The position numbers and the translations under genes were made by a program. DNA of 64,000 nt, taken from contig ONEX01000004.1 of assembly GCA_900316955.1 (NCBI GenBank), forward strand, positions 78,104 through 142,103. Direction: 5' to 3'. The notes under the pieces are model-generated. The model was not told the origin of the DNA. It did no database searches and saw only the letters and a program-made list of their open reading frames with translations. This DNA comes from an uncultured Bacteroidales bacterium (lineage in GTDB: Bacteria > Bacteroidota > Bacteroidia > Bacteroidales > UBA932). Numbering within the stretch: position 1 is the stretch's first letter; each line of letters opens with the position of its first letter. Below, one piece after another: positions 32,748-42,791 of the stretch.

Positions 32748-35700
32748 AACGCATCCTCTCCCTGCTGCTGGTCTGCTGGTGCCTGGGCGCCGCGGCGGAA
32801 CGCTTCGTTCCGACGGGGATGTCCGAAGGGCTGTCCAGCCGCCGGGTGTTCCGCGTCCGGCAGGACGGGGAGGGGTTCCTGTGGTTTTTCCTGGCGGACG
32901 GCATGGACCGGTATGACGGGCTCGAGTTCCGCCATTATGCCTTCCCGCCGGCGGTTTCCGGCGCGTATGTCCCTTCTTCCAGCGACCTGGCCGTCGGTCC
33001 GGACGGCCGGGTCCGCTGTCTCCTGTCCAGCGGGGACGTGCTCGTGTATGATCCCGGGAAGGATGCGTTCGTACAGGACGGTTCCTCGGATCCGCTGTTG
33101 TCCCCTTTGTCCGCCCGGCTCTCCGACAGCTCGCAGCTGACCGGGAACGAGACGGGGCTGTACCGGCAGCAAGACGGCCAGACCCGGAAGATCCTGGATG
33201 CCAACGTGACGGCCCTCTGCGAAATGGGGGACGGAAGCTGGGTGGTCGGCACCTTCTCCTCCGGCGCTTTTGCCTACGACAGCGTCGCGGACGCCTTCCG
33301 TCCGCTCTCCGGCATTCCGCGGGTCCCGGTGCGGGCCGTGGTCCGGGACGGGGACCAGGCCTGGTTCGGACTGGACGGCGGCGGTATCGTCCGCTATGAC
33401 TTCGGCGAGGACCGGGTCGTCAGCCATTACCTCTCCTCGGACGAGGAAGGAAGCCTCTGCGCCGATGCGGTCAGCGACCTGTGCCTGGACCGCCGAGGCG
33501 TGCTGTGGGTCACCACCACCTCGAACGGAATCTGCTACCTGGATACGGACCCGGTGGACGTGCGGTGGGTCCGCCACCGTCCCGGCGTGTCCGGTTCGCT
33601 CCTGTCCGACGGCGTGAACGCCATCCTGGAGGACCGGGCCGGTTTGCTCTGGTTCGGAACGGGCCGGGGAATCTGCCGGTACAACCTCTCGGACGGCTCT
33701 TGGCGCGGATTCCCGTCCGACGATGCCGAGAATGTCCTGGTGCTGGCCGAGGCGGAGGATGGTTCGGTCTGGGCCGGAGGATACGGATTCCCCGTCTTCC
33801 GGGTCCGCCCTTCCGGGGTCCGGGAGACCGTTTCCGACAGCCTGGGCTACGTGTTCGCCCTCAGCGCCGATTCCTCCTCGGTCTGGGTGGGCGGCTTGAA
33901 CCCGTACGGGCGGTATGACGCCCGGGGGCGGCGCCTGACCGCCATGTCTTCGATCAATATCTGGGATTATCACGAAGCCGGAGGCGTCTTGTGGGCGGCC
34001 TCCAGCGAGGGGCTGCTCCGCATCGACCGGAACACCGGCACGGGAACCCGGGTTCCCGCGCTTCCGGAGGGAGGCGCGGTCTGGTGCATGACAAGCGACG
34101 GGAAGGGCCGGGTCTGGCTGGGCCACGAAGGGGGAATGACCGTGTACGACCCCTTGACCGGAACGAGCAGGACCTATGCCATCGGGAAGACGGTCATCTC
34201 CATCGCCACCGACAGCTCGGACAGGGTCTGGGCCGTCTCTGACGAAACGATGTACAGCCTGGATCCCGAAGCGGAGACACCGGTGGTGATGAACCGCTAC
34301 CTGGGAATCGGGCCGGTCCAGTTCAACCATACGGCCAGCGCCCGGCTCTCCGACGGCTCGCTGGTGTTCGGCTCCGCGTCGGGCGCGCTCCGCTTTTTCC
34401 CGGAGCGCATCCGCCGGGACGTGCCGGAGCCGGTGGTCCCCCTCCTGACCGGGTTCCACCTCCTGTCGGGCAATGTCGCCGCGCAGGCGAAGGTCTTGAA
34501 GAACCAGACGGTCCACGCCCTGGACCGGGTGAAGCTTCCGGCCTCGGAACGGTCGTTCGCCATCTCCTTCTCGGCCTTGGCCTTCGGGTCCCAGAGCCGC
34601 GTCCTGTTCGAGTACCGGCTGGATGGTCACGACCCGGTGGACCGGACGAGCCTGACCGCCACGACCGTGGAATACCCTTCCGTCCCGCCGGGACGTTATG
34701 TGTTCCGGGTGCGTTGCGTCGATTCCCTGACAGGTTCGGTGCTGGGCGCGCGGGAACTGGACGTCCGGGTGATGCGTCCGCCGCTCCTTTCCACTGTCGC
34801 CCAGCTGCTGTATGCCCTGCTCCTGACGGGCAGTGTGCTCCTTTTCATCCGTTTCCGCCGCAAGGAAGCGGCCCGGCGGATGACGCGGGAGCGTCTGGAT
34901 ACCTTCATCCGGTTCGCGCACGAACTGAAAACCCCGGTATCCCTGATCAAGGCGCCGCTGTCCGACCTCCAGCGGGACAGCACCCTGCCGGAAGACGACC
35001 GGCAGTCCGTGACGACGGCGATGCGCAACGCCGACCGCCTGATGTCCATGATCAACAGCCTGCTGGACCTCCGGGAAGACACGCCGGAAGCCGGCCGCCT
35101 GTACCTGGAGCCCACCGACTTGCAGGAATACCTGGAAGACGAGGTGGAGCCCTTCCAGGCGGCGACGCGGCAGAAGGGAATCAATCTGACCTGCACGGTT
35201 GACGAGGGACTCGGTCCGGTGCCGTTGGATCGGGAGAAGATGGACCGGATCGTGCAGAACCTCGTTTCCAATGCGGTGAAATACACCGAAAAGGGAGTCG
35301 TGGAAGTGACGGCTTCCCCCGCCGGCAAGATGTGGCGGCTCGTGGTGCGGGACACCGGCATCGGCATTCCGGCGGAGGCGCGTTCGCGCATCTTCAACGG
35401 CGGGGTCCGGGCCGCCAACGCCCGGGACGTGGACGAGACCGGCTACGGGATCGGCCTGATGATCACCCGGCAGCTGGTCCTGCAGCTGGGCGGGTCCATC
35501 TCCCTGCAGAGCGAAGAGGGGAGCGGATCGGCGTTCACCCTGCTTTTCCCGATGGAATACCGGCCTTCGGGCGACGTCATCCTGGCGCCGGAAGCGCCGG
35601 ACGCAGTGGACGACGGGGCGCAGACGGCGGCCGTCCCGAGCCGGATCCTGGTCGTGGAGGACGATCCGGAGATGCTCGCCTACCTGAAATCCGCCCTCGG

Positions 35701-36376
35701 CGGCGAATTCGAGACGCTGTCCGCCGCCGACGGCGAGACGGCTTTCCGCCTGGCGGAGGAATCCCAGCCGGACCTGGTCCTTTCGGATGTCATTATGCCC
35801 GTGGTGAACGGCTATGACTTGTGCCGCCGTCTCAAGTCCACCCTTGCGACCAGCCACATCCCCGTCATTCTCCTGACGGCGATGGACGACCGGGAGCACA
35901 TCATCCTGGGCCTGGAATCGGGCGCCGACGACTATGTGGTCAAGCCCTTCGACCCGCAGGTCCTGTCGGCCCGGATCAGCAACCTGCTCCACGAGCGGGA
36001 GCGCCTGCGGTCGCTGCTCCTGCGCGCCGGCCGGGAAGAGAAGCGCCGCGAGTACTCCAACCAGTTGGACCGGGATTTCATGGAGAAAGTCCTCGCCGTG
36101 ATGGAGAAGTCCTTTGCCGACCCGCTCTTCCAGGTGGACGACCTGTGCCGGGAGGTGGCGATGAGCCGGACGGCCTTCTTCAACAAGCTCAAGGCGGTGA
36201 CGGGCAAGGCCCCGAACGACTTCATCCGGATCTTCCGGCTGGAGCGGGCGGCCGAACTGCTCGCCGCCCACGACCTGACCATCACGGAAGTGGCGGACCG
36301 GGTGGGCTTCTCGGACCCGAAGTACTTCAGCTCCTGTTTCCGCCGCCATTTCGGGGTCAGCCCGAGCAAATATTAG
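32744..36376 (+). CDS. Hybrid two-component system sensor-regulator (HTCS) of the utilization locus
   Basis: The 1210-residue protein combines all parts of an HTCS. After a signal peptide (to about residue 18) comes a periplasmic beta-propeller sensor (about 20-600, repeats such as DRRGVLWVTTTSNGICYLD), then a Y_Y_Y domain (about 605-680) and one transmembrane helix (about 685-705). The cytoplasmic part has a HisKA motif FAHELKTPVSLI (phospho-His about 726), an ATPase domain (NLVSNAVKYTEKG, DTGIGIP), a receiver domain (about 965-1080, phospho-acceptor about D1015 in LVLSDVIMP) and a C-terminal AraC-type HTH (about 1110-1210). It senses an oligosaccharide and activates the adjacent PUL. Translationally coupled to the ThuA gene. 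Confidence 0.96.
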   Translation: MKRILSLLLVCWCLGAAAERFVPTGMSEGLSSRRVFRVRQDGEGFLWFFLADGMDRYDGLEFRHYAFPPAVSGAYVPSSSDLAVGPDGRVRCLLSSGDVLVYDPGKDAFVQDGSSDPLLSPLSARLSDSSQLTGNETGLYRQQDGQTRKILDANVTALCEMGDGSWVVGTFSSGAFAYDSVADAFRPLSGIPRVPVRAVVRDGDQAWFGLDGGGIVRYDFGEDRVVSHYLSSDEEGSLCADAVSDLCLDRRGVLWVTTTSNGICYLDTDPVDVRWVRHRPGVSGSLLSDGVNAILEDRAGLLWFGTGRGICRYNLSDGSWRGFPSDDAENVLVLAEAEDGSVWAGGYGFPVFRVRPSGVRETVSDSLGYVFALSADSSSVWVGGLNPYGRYDARGRRLTAMSSINIWDYHEAGGVLWAASSEGLLRIDRNTGTGTRVPALPEGGAVWCMTSDGKGRVWLGHEGGMTVYDPLTGTSRTYAIGKTVISIATDSSDRVWAVSDETMYSLDPEAETPVVMNRYLGIGPVQFNHTASARLSDGSLVFGSASGALRFFPERIRRDVPEPVVPLLTGFHLLSGNVAAQAKVLKNQTVHALDRVKLPASERSFAISFSALAFGSQSRVLFEYRLDGHDPVDRTSLTATTVEYPSVPPGRYVFRVRCVDSLTGSVLGARELDVRVMRPPLLSTVAQLLYALLLTGSVLLFIRFRRKEAARRMTRERLDTFIRFAHELKTPVSLIKAPLSDLQRDSTLPEDDRQSVTTAMRNADRLMSMINSLLDLREDTPEAGRLYLEPTDLQEYLEDEVEPFQAATRQKGINLTCTVDEGLGPVPLDREKMDRIVQNLVSNAVKYTEKGVVEVTASPAGKMWRLVVRDTGIGIPAEARSRIFNGGVRAANARDVDETGYGIGLMITRQLVLQLGGSISLQSEEGSGSAFTLLFPMEYRPSGDVILAPEAPDAVDDGAQTAAVPSRILVVEDDPEMLAYLKSALGGEFETLSAADGETAFRLAEESQPDLVLSDVIMPVVNGYDLCRRLKSTLATSHIPVILLTAMDDREHIILGLESGADDYVVKPFDPQVLSARISNLLHERERLRSLLLRAGREEKRREYSNQLDRDFMEKVLAVMEKSFADPLFQVDDLCREVAMSRTAFFNKLKAVTGKAPNDFIRIFRLERAAELLAAHDLTITEVADRVGFSDPKYFSSCFRRHFGVSPSKY

Positions 36377-36428
36377 TTTTTCAACCTTTTTTGTCGATTC
36401 TTCGACCCTGTTCCCCCGGGCCCGTGCG

Positions 36429-36436
36429 TATGTTTG
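36429..36436 (+). promoter_or_regulatory. -7 box of the utilization locus (ROK kinase onward)
   Basis: TATGTTTG, 33 bases before the ATG at 36470. No TTG is seen at the usual distance, which suits an activator-dependent promoter under HTCS control. Confidence 0.55.
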
Positions 36437-36469
36437 CAGGTGACAACCTGACAAAACAGACACACGGAT

Positions 36470-37411
36470 ATGGAAACCTATCTCGGCTTGGACCTCGGCG
36501 GAACGAAGCTTCTCATCGGAGAAGTGGACGCCTATGGCAACATCCTCCGCTACAAACGGTATGACTCCGGCTTCTTCAACCAGAAGGCCGCTTTCGACAT
36601 CATCCGCCGTTCGATGGACGACTATGTCGCCAACGTGGGCTGGGTGGGGGAGAAGCCCGTCGCGATGGGCGTGGGCCTCATCGGCCGCGTCGACCCCAAC
36701 CGGGGCATCTGGCTCCAGATCGACCCGCACCGGACGGAGAGCATCGCCCTGGCGGGCGAGCTGACCGCCCTGTACGGCATTCCCTGCCGGATCGACAACG
36801 ACGTCAAGAGCGCAACCCGGGCCGAAAGGGTCTGGGGCGTGGGCCAGTTCTCCAAGGATTTCGTCTATATCAACGTCGGAACGGGAATCGCCGTGGGGAC
36901 GGTGGTCGGCGGCCGGCAAATCCGTGGCAGCCATTTCAACGCCGGCGAGGCCGGCCACATGCGGGTGGGCGTCCATGTGGGCATCCCCTGTGTCTGCGGC
37001 CGGACGGACTGCGTGGAGACCATCGCATCCGGAAGCGGCATCGACCGCTGCGCCCGGCTTCTCCGGGACCGGTACGAGACCCGGCTGACTTTCCCTCCGG
37101 AAGGGGAGAAGCGGGTTTCCGTGGAGGAAGTTGTGAACCTCAGCCAGGCTGGCGACCCCCTGTGCTCCGTCCTGGTGACCAACGCGGCGGAAGGCATCGC
37201 CAACCTGATCATGAACATGGTCCGGGTGACCGATCCGGACACGGTCGTGCTGGGCGGCAGCATCGTCGCGAACGAATACATCTTCGAGCGGATCCAGGCG
37301 TGCCTGAACGCCAACACAATGCGTTTCGTCACCCACGGGGTGGTCCTCACCAAGCTCAATCCGCAATTTATCGGCCTGCTGGGCGCAGCGGCCGTCGCCA
37401 TGAACAAGTAA
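36470..37411 (+). CDS. ROK-family sugar kinase
   Basis: The 313-residue protein begins YLGLDLGGTKLLIGEV (phosphate-binding loop), and contains INVGTGIAVGTVVGG and the zinc motif CVCGRTDCVET (Cys at about 174 and 176) that marks the ROK family. It phosphorylates glucose, N-acetylglucosamine or another hexose in the cytoplasm. It is the first gene of the utilization operon and is followed after four bases by a NagB-like deaminase, which favours an amino sugar. The specificity is not proven by sequence. Confidence 0.93.
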   Translation: METYLGLDLGGTKLLIGEVDAYGNILRYKRYDSGFFNQKAAFDIIRRSMDDYVANVGWVGEKPVAMGVGLIGRVDPNRGIWLQIDPHRTESIALAGELTALYGIPCRIDNDVKSATRAERVWGVGQFSKDFVYINVGTGIAVGTVVGGRQIRGSHFNAGEAGHMRVGVHVGIPCVCGRTDCVETIASGSGIDRCARLLRDRYETRLTFPPEGEKRVSVEEVVNLSQAGDPLCSVLVTNAAEGIANLIMNMVRVTDPDTVVLGGSIVANEYIFERIQACLNANTMRFVTHGVVLTKLNPQFIGLLGAAAVAMNK

Positions 37412-37415
37412 TCCC

Positions 37416-38153
37416 ATGCAGATCATCGTCTTACCAACGCCGGAAGAATTGGACCGGCAGGCGGCCGGGATGATGGCGGAAGCCATCCGGCGCCGCAAGG
37501 ACGCCGTCGTCGGCCTTTCCACGGGCCGGACGACGGGCGACATCCACCGGGCGTTCGTCCGGCTGGCCCGGGAGACCGGCCTGGACTGCTCCGAGGTGAC
37601 TTTCTTCGGACAGGACGAAGTGGCGGGTGTCCCGCGCGAGTACGCGGGCGCCTGCTATACCATGTTGATGAACGAGATCATCGGCCCGCTGGGCATCCCG
37701 GAGGACCGGTTCCTGATGCTGCCGGTGGAATCGGACGATTTCGACCGGGACTGCCGCGCCTTCGTGGACGAGCTCGACAGGCGGGGCGGCGTGGACTTCC
37801 TCTTCCTGGGCCTCGGGGAGAACGGGCATCTGGGGTTCAACCAGCCCGGTTCCCCGTTCGGGGCCGGCGCCCGGCTTTCGGTCATGTATCCCGAACTGGA
37901 GGAGCGGATCCGCCGGGAAACGGGAACGCCCGCCGACAAGCCCCTCGGGGGCGTCACGCTTGGGCTGGCGGACATCATGCACGCCCGGAAGATCGTCCTG
38001 GCGGCCAAGGGCCTGTCGAAGGCCGCCATCGTCCGGAAAATGATCGAAGGCCCCGTCACGGAGGACGTGCCGGCGTCGGTGCTCCAGCTGCACCCGGACT
38101 GCACCGTCCTGCTGGACGGAGACGCCGCATCCAGGCTGGAATCCTGTCATTGA
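37416..38153 (+). CDS. Glucosamine-6-phosphate deaminase-like protein (NagB/6PGL superfamily)
   Basis: The 245-residue protein matches the NagB family length. LSTGRTTGDIHRAF is the phosphate-binding loop, FFGQDEVAGV contains the conserved Asp/Glu, and LGLGENGHLGFNQPG is the signature with the active-site His. It probably converts glucosamine 6-phosphate to fructose 6-phosphate and ammonia, though sugar isomerase relatives without deaminase activity (AgaS/6-phosphogluconolactonase) are possible. Placed between the kinase and SusC, it implies the imported sugar carries an amino group. Confidence 0.88.
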   Translation: MQIIVLPTPEELDRQAAGMMAEAIRRRKDAVVGLSTGRTTGDIHRAFVRLARETGLDCSEVTFFGQDEVAGVPREYAGACYTMLMNEIIGPLGIPEDRFLMLPVESDDFDRDCRAFVDELDRRGGVDFLFLGLGENGHLGFNQPGSPFGAGARLSVMYPELEERIRRETGTPADKPLGGVTLGLADIMHARKIVLAAKGLSKAAIVRKMIEGPVTEDVPASVLQLHPDCTVLLDGDAASRLESCH

Positions 38154-38174
38154 CAACCTTAACAACTAACTTAT

Positions 38175-41100
38175 ATGAAATTTGTAAAACAAATCATCCT
38201 GACGCTCGGCGCGGCCTTCTTCTTTGCGCCGGCGACCTGGCTTGGCGCCCAGAACCAGACGGCGGTAAGCGGACAGGTAACAGATGGAGACGACGGGTCT
38301 CCGCTGGTCGGAGTGTTCGTGTCCCTGAAGGGGAACGCTTCCGTGGCGACCGTCACCTCCGAAAATGGCTCCTATTCCCTCCGGGTCCCGTCCGACGGGA
38401 CGCTGGTGTTCTCCCTGCTCGGCTACAACGAGGCGGAAGTCCCCGTGAACGGCCGTACCCGTGTCGATGTCGCCCTGTCGCTTTCCGCGTCCGTCCTGGA
38501 CGAGGTGGTGGTGTCGGCGCTCGGCATCCAGCGCCAGGCCAAGAGCCTGACCTATTCCACCCAGACCGTCAGCAGCGAGGACATCACCCGCGCCCGTGAC
38601 GTGAACATGATGAACGCGCTGGCCGGCAAGGCCGCGGGCGTCACGGTCACGTCCAACGCGTCCGGCCTGGGCGGCGCCACCAAGGTGTCCATCCGCGGCT
38701 TCCGTTCCGCCAACGGCAACAACCAGCCGCTCTATGTCGTGGACGGCGTTCCGATCCGGAACTCCCAGGGCTCCCAGCTGAACAGCCTGCTGTCCGGCAG
38801 CCACGACGGCGGTGACGGCATGTCCAACCTCAACCCGGACGACATCGCCTCCATCAACGTGCTGAAAGGCGCCTCCGCTTCCGCCCTATACGGTACCGAG
38901 GCCGCCAACGGCGTCATCATGATCACGACCAAGCGGGGGCAGGCCGGCGGTACGCGGGTGGATTTCACCTCCACCACCACCTTCGACCAGGCGGCCTATC
39001 TGCCCGAGCTCCAGAACCGGTACGGCGAAAGCGAGGGCTACTACAGCTGGGGCGCCAAGACGAACCCTTCCTGGGACAAGATCGCTTTCGTCAAGGACTT
39101 CTTCCAGCTGGGTTATAACACGATGAACACGGTCTCCGTGTCCACCGGCAACGACAAGAACCAGACCTACGTCTCCTACGGTAACACGACCTCCCGGGGC
39201 ATCTATCCCAACAGCGCCTTCGGCCGTCACAATGTGACCTTCCGGAACACGGCCCGCATGTGGGACGCCGTCACCCTGGATGCCAGCATGCAGTATATCT
39301 ACCAGGACGTGCAGAACCGTCCCCGTCCGGGCGGCGCCTACACCAGCCCGATCCCCGGCCTGTACAACATTCCCGTCGGCCACGACATCAGCGAGTACGC
39401 GAAGAACTTCGAGGCTTTCGACGCGGACCGCAACCTGATGGCCCAGAGCTGGTACAAGTCCATCGGTCCGTCCGAGCAGAATCCCTGGTGGGTGGTGAAC
39501 CGCACGAGCCGCCAGAACGTGCGCAACCGCATCATCGCCAGCCTGTCGGCCAAGTGGGACGTCACGGAATGGTTCAACCTGCAGGCCCGTACGAGCCTGG
39601 ACGCCAACGCCGACCGCGAGGAAGTCAAGATGTACGCGACCACGGACGTCTCCCTCGCCGGTAACAAGAACGGCCTGTATGAATATGGCCAGTCCACGGA
39701 CGCGAAGCTGTACAGCGACCTCCTCGCGACCTTCAACAAGCAGTTCGGTGACTTCAGCGTGACCGCCACCCTCGGCGGCAGCATCTCCGACTCCCGCAGC
39801 CACTCGCTGTATTCCAGCTCCTACAACTGCGGCCTCGCCTACGCGAACATCTTCACCATTCCCAACACGATCACCCAGCAGTTCAGCCAGAGCGCGTACC
39901 GGACCCAGAACATGGCCCTGTTCGCCACCGCGAACTTCGGTTTCCGGGATTACCTCTTCATCGACGTCACCGCCCGTAACGACTGGTCCTCCGCGCTGGC
40001 TTACACCACCAGTTTCAAGAAGGGCTTCTTCTATCCGTCCGTGGGCGCGACGCTCCTCCTGAGTGAGATGCTCACGCTCCCGGCCTGGATCAACTACGGC
40101 AAGGTCCGCGCTTCCTTCGCCCAGGTGGGTAACGACCTGCCTACGCGCATCACCAACCCGACCGGTTCCGTCAACTACAACGGCACCGTCACCCCGGTGG
40201 GCACGGCCGCTTTCGGCGAGCTCAAGCCGGAAATCTCCTCCTCCCTCGAGTTCGGTACCGAGTGGCAGTTCTTCAAGAACCGCCTGTCCGTGGACTTCAC
40301 CTGGTACAAGACCAACACCACGAACCAGCTCTTCACGCTGAAGGCGCCGGAAGGCAGCGGCTACAACTACTACTATGTCAATGCCGGCAACATCCAGAAC
40401 AGCGGTATCGAGGCCTCCGTCTCCATCACCCCCGTGATGACCCGGGACTTCATCTGGAAGTCCCAGTTCAACATGTCCCGGAACAAGAACAAGATCATCA
40501 AGCTCCACGACGACATCACGCAGTTCGTCCTGACGGATTCTGGTTCGGACGCCTACCGGATGTGGCTCTCCGAGGGCGGTTCCTACGGTGACTTCTACGG
40601 CTATGTCTTCAACCGCGACGCTTCCGGCAAGATCGTTCTCGACGAGAGCAGCCTTCCCACGAAGGCGGACGGCTTCTCCTACATCGGCAACGCCACGCCC
40701 GACTTCCTGCTGGGCTGGAACAACACCCTCGAGTACAAGAACTTCAATCTCGGCTTCCTGGTGGACTGCCGTTTCGGCGGCGACGCCCTGTCCCTGACGC
40801 AGGCGATGAACGACATCCAGGGTGTGTCCGAGGCGACCGCCGCGGCGAGAGACCTGGGTTATGTGGAGCTCGAAGGCCAGAAGATCAACGACGTGAACGG
40901 CTTCTACCGCCGGGTCGGCGGCCGTGACGGTATCTCCGGATACTATGTCTATGACGCGACCAACATCCGTCTCCGCGAACTGTCCTTCGGTTACGCCCTT
41001 CCCAAGAAGGTGCTCGCCGGTTCCAAGGTCCTGAAGAGCGCCTCCCTGTCCTTCGTGGCCCGCAACCTGATCATCTTCTACTGCAAGGCTCCTTACGACA

Positions 41101-41201
41101 CCGACCACAGCATGTCCGCCGCCTCCGGCGCGCAGGGCGTCGACTTCTACGGTGTTCCCGGTACCCGTTCCTACGGTTTCAACCTCAAGTTGGGCTTCTA
41201 A
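38175..41201 (+). CDS. susC: SusC/RagA-type TonB-dependent outer-membrane transporter
   Basis: The 1008-residue protein has a signal peptide, a carboxypeptidase-regulatory-like beta domain (about 30-115, VSGQVTDGDDGSPLVGVFV), a TonB plug (about 120-240, ALAGKAAGVTVTSNASG and SIRGFRSANGNNQPLYVVDG) and the barrel, ending in YGFNLKLGF. It should import oligosaccharides through the outer membrane with TonB energy, capped by the SusD lipoprotein encoded three bases downstream. The length is typical of the family. Confidence 0.97.
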   Translation: MKFVKQIILTLGAAFFFAPATWLGAQNQTAVSGQVTDGDDGSPLVGVFVSLKGNASVATVTSENGSYSLRVPSDGTLVFSLLGYNEAEVPVNGRTRVDVALSLSASVLDEVVVSALGIQRQAKSLTYSTQTVSSEDITRARDVNMMNALAGKAAGVTVTSNASGLGGATKVSIRGFRSANGNNQPLYVVDGVPIRNSQGSQLNSLLSGSHDGGDGMSNLNPDDIASINVLKGASASALYGTEAANGVIMITTKRGQAGGTRVDFTSTTTFDQAAYLPELQNRYGESEGYYSWGAKTNPSWDKIAFVKDFFQLGYNTMNTVSVSTGNDKNQTYVSYGNTTSRGIYPNSAFGRHNVTFRNTARMWDAVTLDASMQYIYQDVQNRPRPGGAYTSPIPGLYNIPVGHDISEYAKNFEAFDADRNLMAQSWYKSIGPSEQNPWWVVNRTSRQNVRNRIIASLSAKWDVTEWFNLQARTSLDANADREEVKMYATTDVSLAGNKNGLYEYGQSTDAKLYSDLLATFNKQFGDFSVTATLGGSISDSRSHSLYSSSYNCGLAYANIFTIPNTITQQFSQSAYRTQNMALFATANFGFRDYLFIDVTARNDWSSALAYTTSFKKGFFYPSVGATLLLSEMLTLPAWINYGKVRASFAQVGNDLPTRITNPTGSVNYNGTVTPVGTAAFGELKPEISSSLEFGTEWQFFKNRLSVDFTWYKTNTTNQLFTLKAPEGSGYNYYYVNAGNIQNSGIEASVSITPVMTRDFIWKSQFNMSRNKNKIIKLHDDITQFVLTDSGSDAYRMWLSEGGSYGDFYGYVFNRDASGKIVLDESSLPTKADGFSYIGNATPDFLLGWNNTLEYKNFNLGFLVDCRFGGDALSLTQAMNDIQGVSEATAAARDLGYVELEGQKINDVNGFYRRVGGRDGISGYYVYDATNIRLRELSFGYALPKKVLAGSKVLKSASLSFVARNLIIFYCKAPYDTDHSMSAASGAQGVDFYGVPGTRSYGFNLKLGF

Positions 41202-41204
41202 TAG

Positions 41205-42782
41205 ATGAAAGATATGAAAAACAAGGTATATTCCATGCTCTTCCTGGCCGTGCTCGCTGTCGCGATGCAGGGCTGCAGCAAGTGGGAAGAATATAATACC
41301 AACCCGTACGGCGTGACGAATGAGATGCTCGCCGCCGACTTCAACGATGTGGGCGCTTATTTCCCCACGATCCAGCAGGGCATCTACAACAACACCTGCC
41401 TGTGGGCCTGGGAGATGCAGACCGCCCAGAACCTGACGGCCGACACCTGGTGCGGCTACATGATGGCTCCGACCCCGTTCCAGAACAACATCAATCCCGC
41501 CACGCTGTTCCTGATCCGCGGCTGGGTGGGCGGCATGTGGGACCTGACCTACCGTGACGTGATGAGCCCGATCTTCACCAGCATCGAGAGCCGGGCCGAG
41601 GACTATCCGCACTTCTACGCCGTCGCGCAGATCCTGCGCGCCGTGGCGATGATCCGCGTGAGCGACTCCTACGGTCCCGTCGTGTACAGCAAGTACGGAA
41701 CCAGCGCCACGGGCGCTTCCTTCGATACGCAGGAGGAGGCCTACAACCACGTGTTCGAGGAACTGGATGCCGCGAAGGCCGCCCTGAAGAAGTTCATGGC
41801 CGAGTATCCGGACGCCAAGCCCTTCGAACCGTTCGACCTGCTGCTGGGCGGCGACTTCCAGAAATGGGTCCGGTTCGCGAATTCCATCCAGCTGCGCGCC
41901 GCGATGCGCCTCGTGAAGGTGAAGCCCGCCCTGGCCCGCCAGAAGGCGGAGGCCGCGGTCGCCGACGGTGTCCTGGAGGAAGGTACGGTTTCCGTGGTCG
42001 GCAAGGGCTGGGTCCATCCGCTGTCCACCTTGGGCACCGACTGGAACGACTGCTGCATGAACGCCGTGATGGAAAGCATCATGGGCGGCTATGAGGATCC
42101 CCGCCTGGGCAAGTACTTCAAGGAGGCCCAGGACAAGACCCTCGGCGCGAAGTACAAGGGCATCCGGATGGGTATCCAGATTGACGTCAAGGACACGTAC
42201 GTGGGCCATTCCTTCCCGAACTTCGGAGGCGGCGACCCGGGTCTGATCATGTCCAGCGCCGAAGTCTGGTTCCTGCGGGCCGAGGGCGCGCTCCGCGGCT
42301 GGAACAACATGGGCGGCTCGGCGCAGTCCCTCTATGAGAAGGGCGTCCAGACATCCTTCGCCCAGTGGGGTGCGGGAGAAGCCGGCGACTACCTGGCGAG
42401 CAACAAGGTGCCCGCGGACTATGTCGATCCCAAGAACCCGGCGAACAACATCGCCGCGAAGAACACGGTCTCTCCCAAGTGGATCGAATCCGCCAGCAAC
42501 GAGGAGAAGCTCCAGAAGATCATCATCCAGAAGTGGATCGCCACCTTCCCGGACGGCATGGAGGCCTGGTCCGAGCAGCGCCGCACGGGCTACCCGGCCC
42601 TGTTCCCGGTGATGGTGAACGAGAGCCAGGGCGTGTTCAAGAACGACGACAACGTCAAGCGGATGACCTTCCCCGAGGGCTTCGAGTACAACAACCAGAT
42701 GACGGAAGCCGTCCAGAAACTCGGCGGGGCCGACAACGGCAACACCCGCCTGTGGTGGGATACGGGCGGTCCGAATTTCTAG
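41205..42782 (+). CDS. susD: SusD/RagB-type outer-membrane glycan-binding lipoprotein
   Basis: The 525-residue protein has a lipobox (VAMQGCSK) and the SusD-like helical fold: SKWEEYNTNPYGVTNEML near the N-terminus, a TPR-like region with YAVAQILRAVAMIRVSDSYG, and IIQKWIATFPDGMEAWSEQRRTGYP towards the end. It binds glycans at the cell surface and covers the SusC channel. ATG 41205 and ATG 41214 are both possible starts. It lies between SusC and the GH9 gene in one operon. Confidence 0.95.
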   Translation: MKDMKNKVYSMLFLAVLAVAMQGCSKWEEYNTNPYGVTNEMLAADFNDVGAYFPTIQQGIYNNTCLWAWEMQTAQNLTADTWCGYMMAPTPFQNNINPATLFLIRGWVGGMWDLTYRDVMSPIFTSIESRAEDYPHFYAVAQILRAVAMIRVSDSYGPVVYSKYGTSATGASFDTQEEAYNHVFEELDAAKAALKKFMAEYPDAKPFEPFDLLLGGDFQKWVRFANSIQLRAAMRLVKVKPALARQKAEAAVADGVLEEGTVSVVGKGWVHPLSTLGTDWNDCCMNAVMESIMGGYEDPRLGKYFKEAQDKTLGAKYKGIRMGIQIDVKDTYVGHSFPNFGGGDPGLIMSSAEVWFLRAEGALRGWNNMGGSAQSLYEKGVQTSFAQWGAGEAGDYLASNKVPADYVDPKNPANNIAAKNTVSPKWIESASNEEKLQKIIIQKWIATFPDGMEAWSEQRRTGYPALFPVMVNESQGVFKNDDNVKRMTFPEGFEYNNQMTEAVQKLGGADNGNTRLWWDTGGPNF

Positions 42783-42791
42783 CAGAGGCCT

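Noticed and set aside
32609-37543. A 1644-codon open frame on the minus strand
   Set aside because: It is the shadow of the HTCS and ROK genes in GC-rich DNA: arbitrary composition (runs of P, G, R, D), no domains, while the plus strand has clear motifs.
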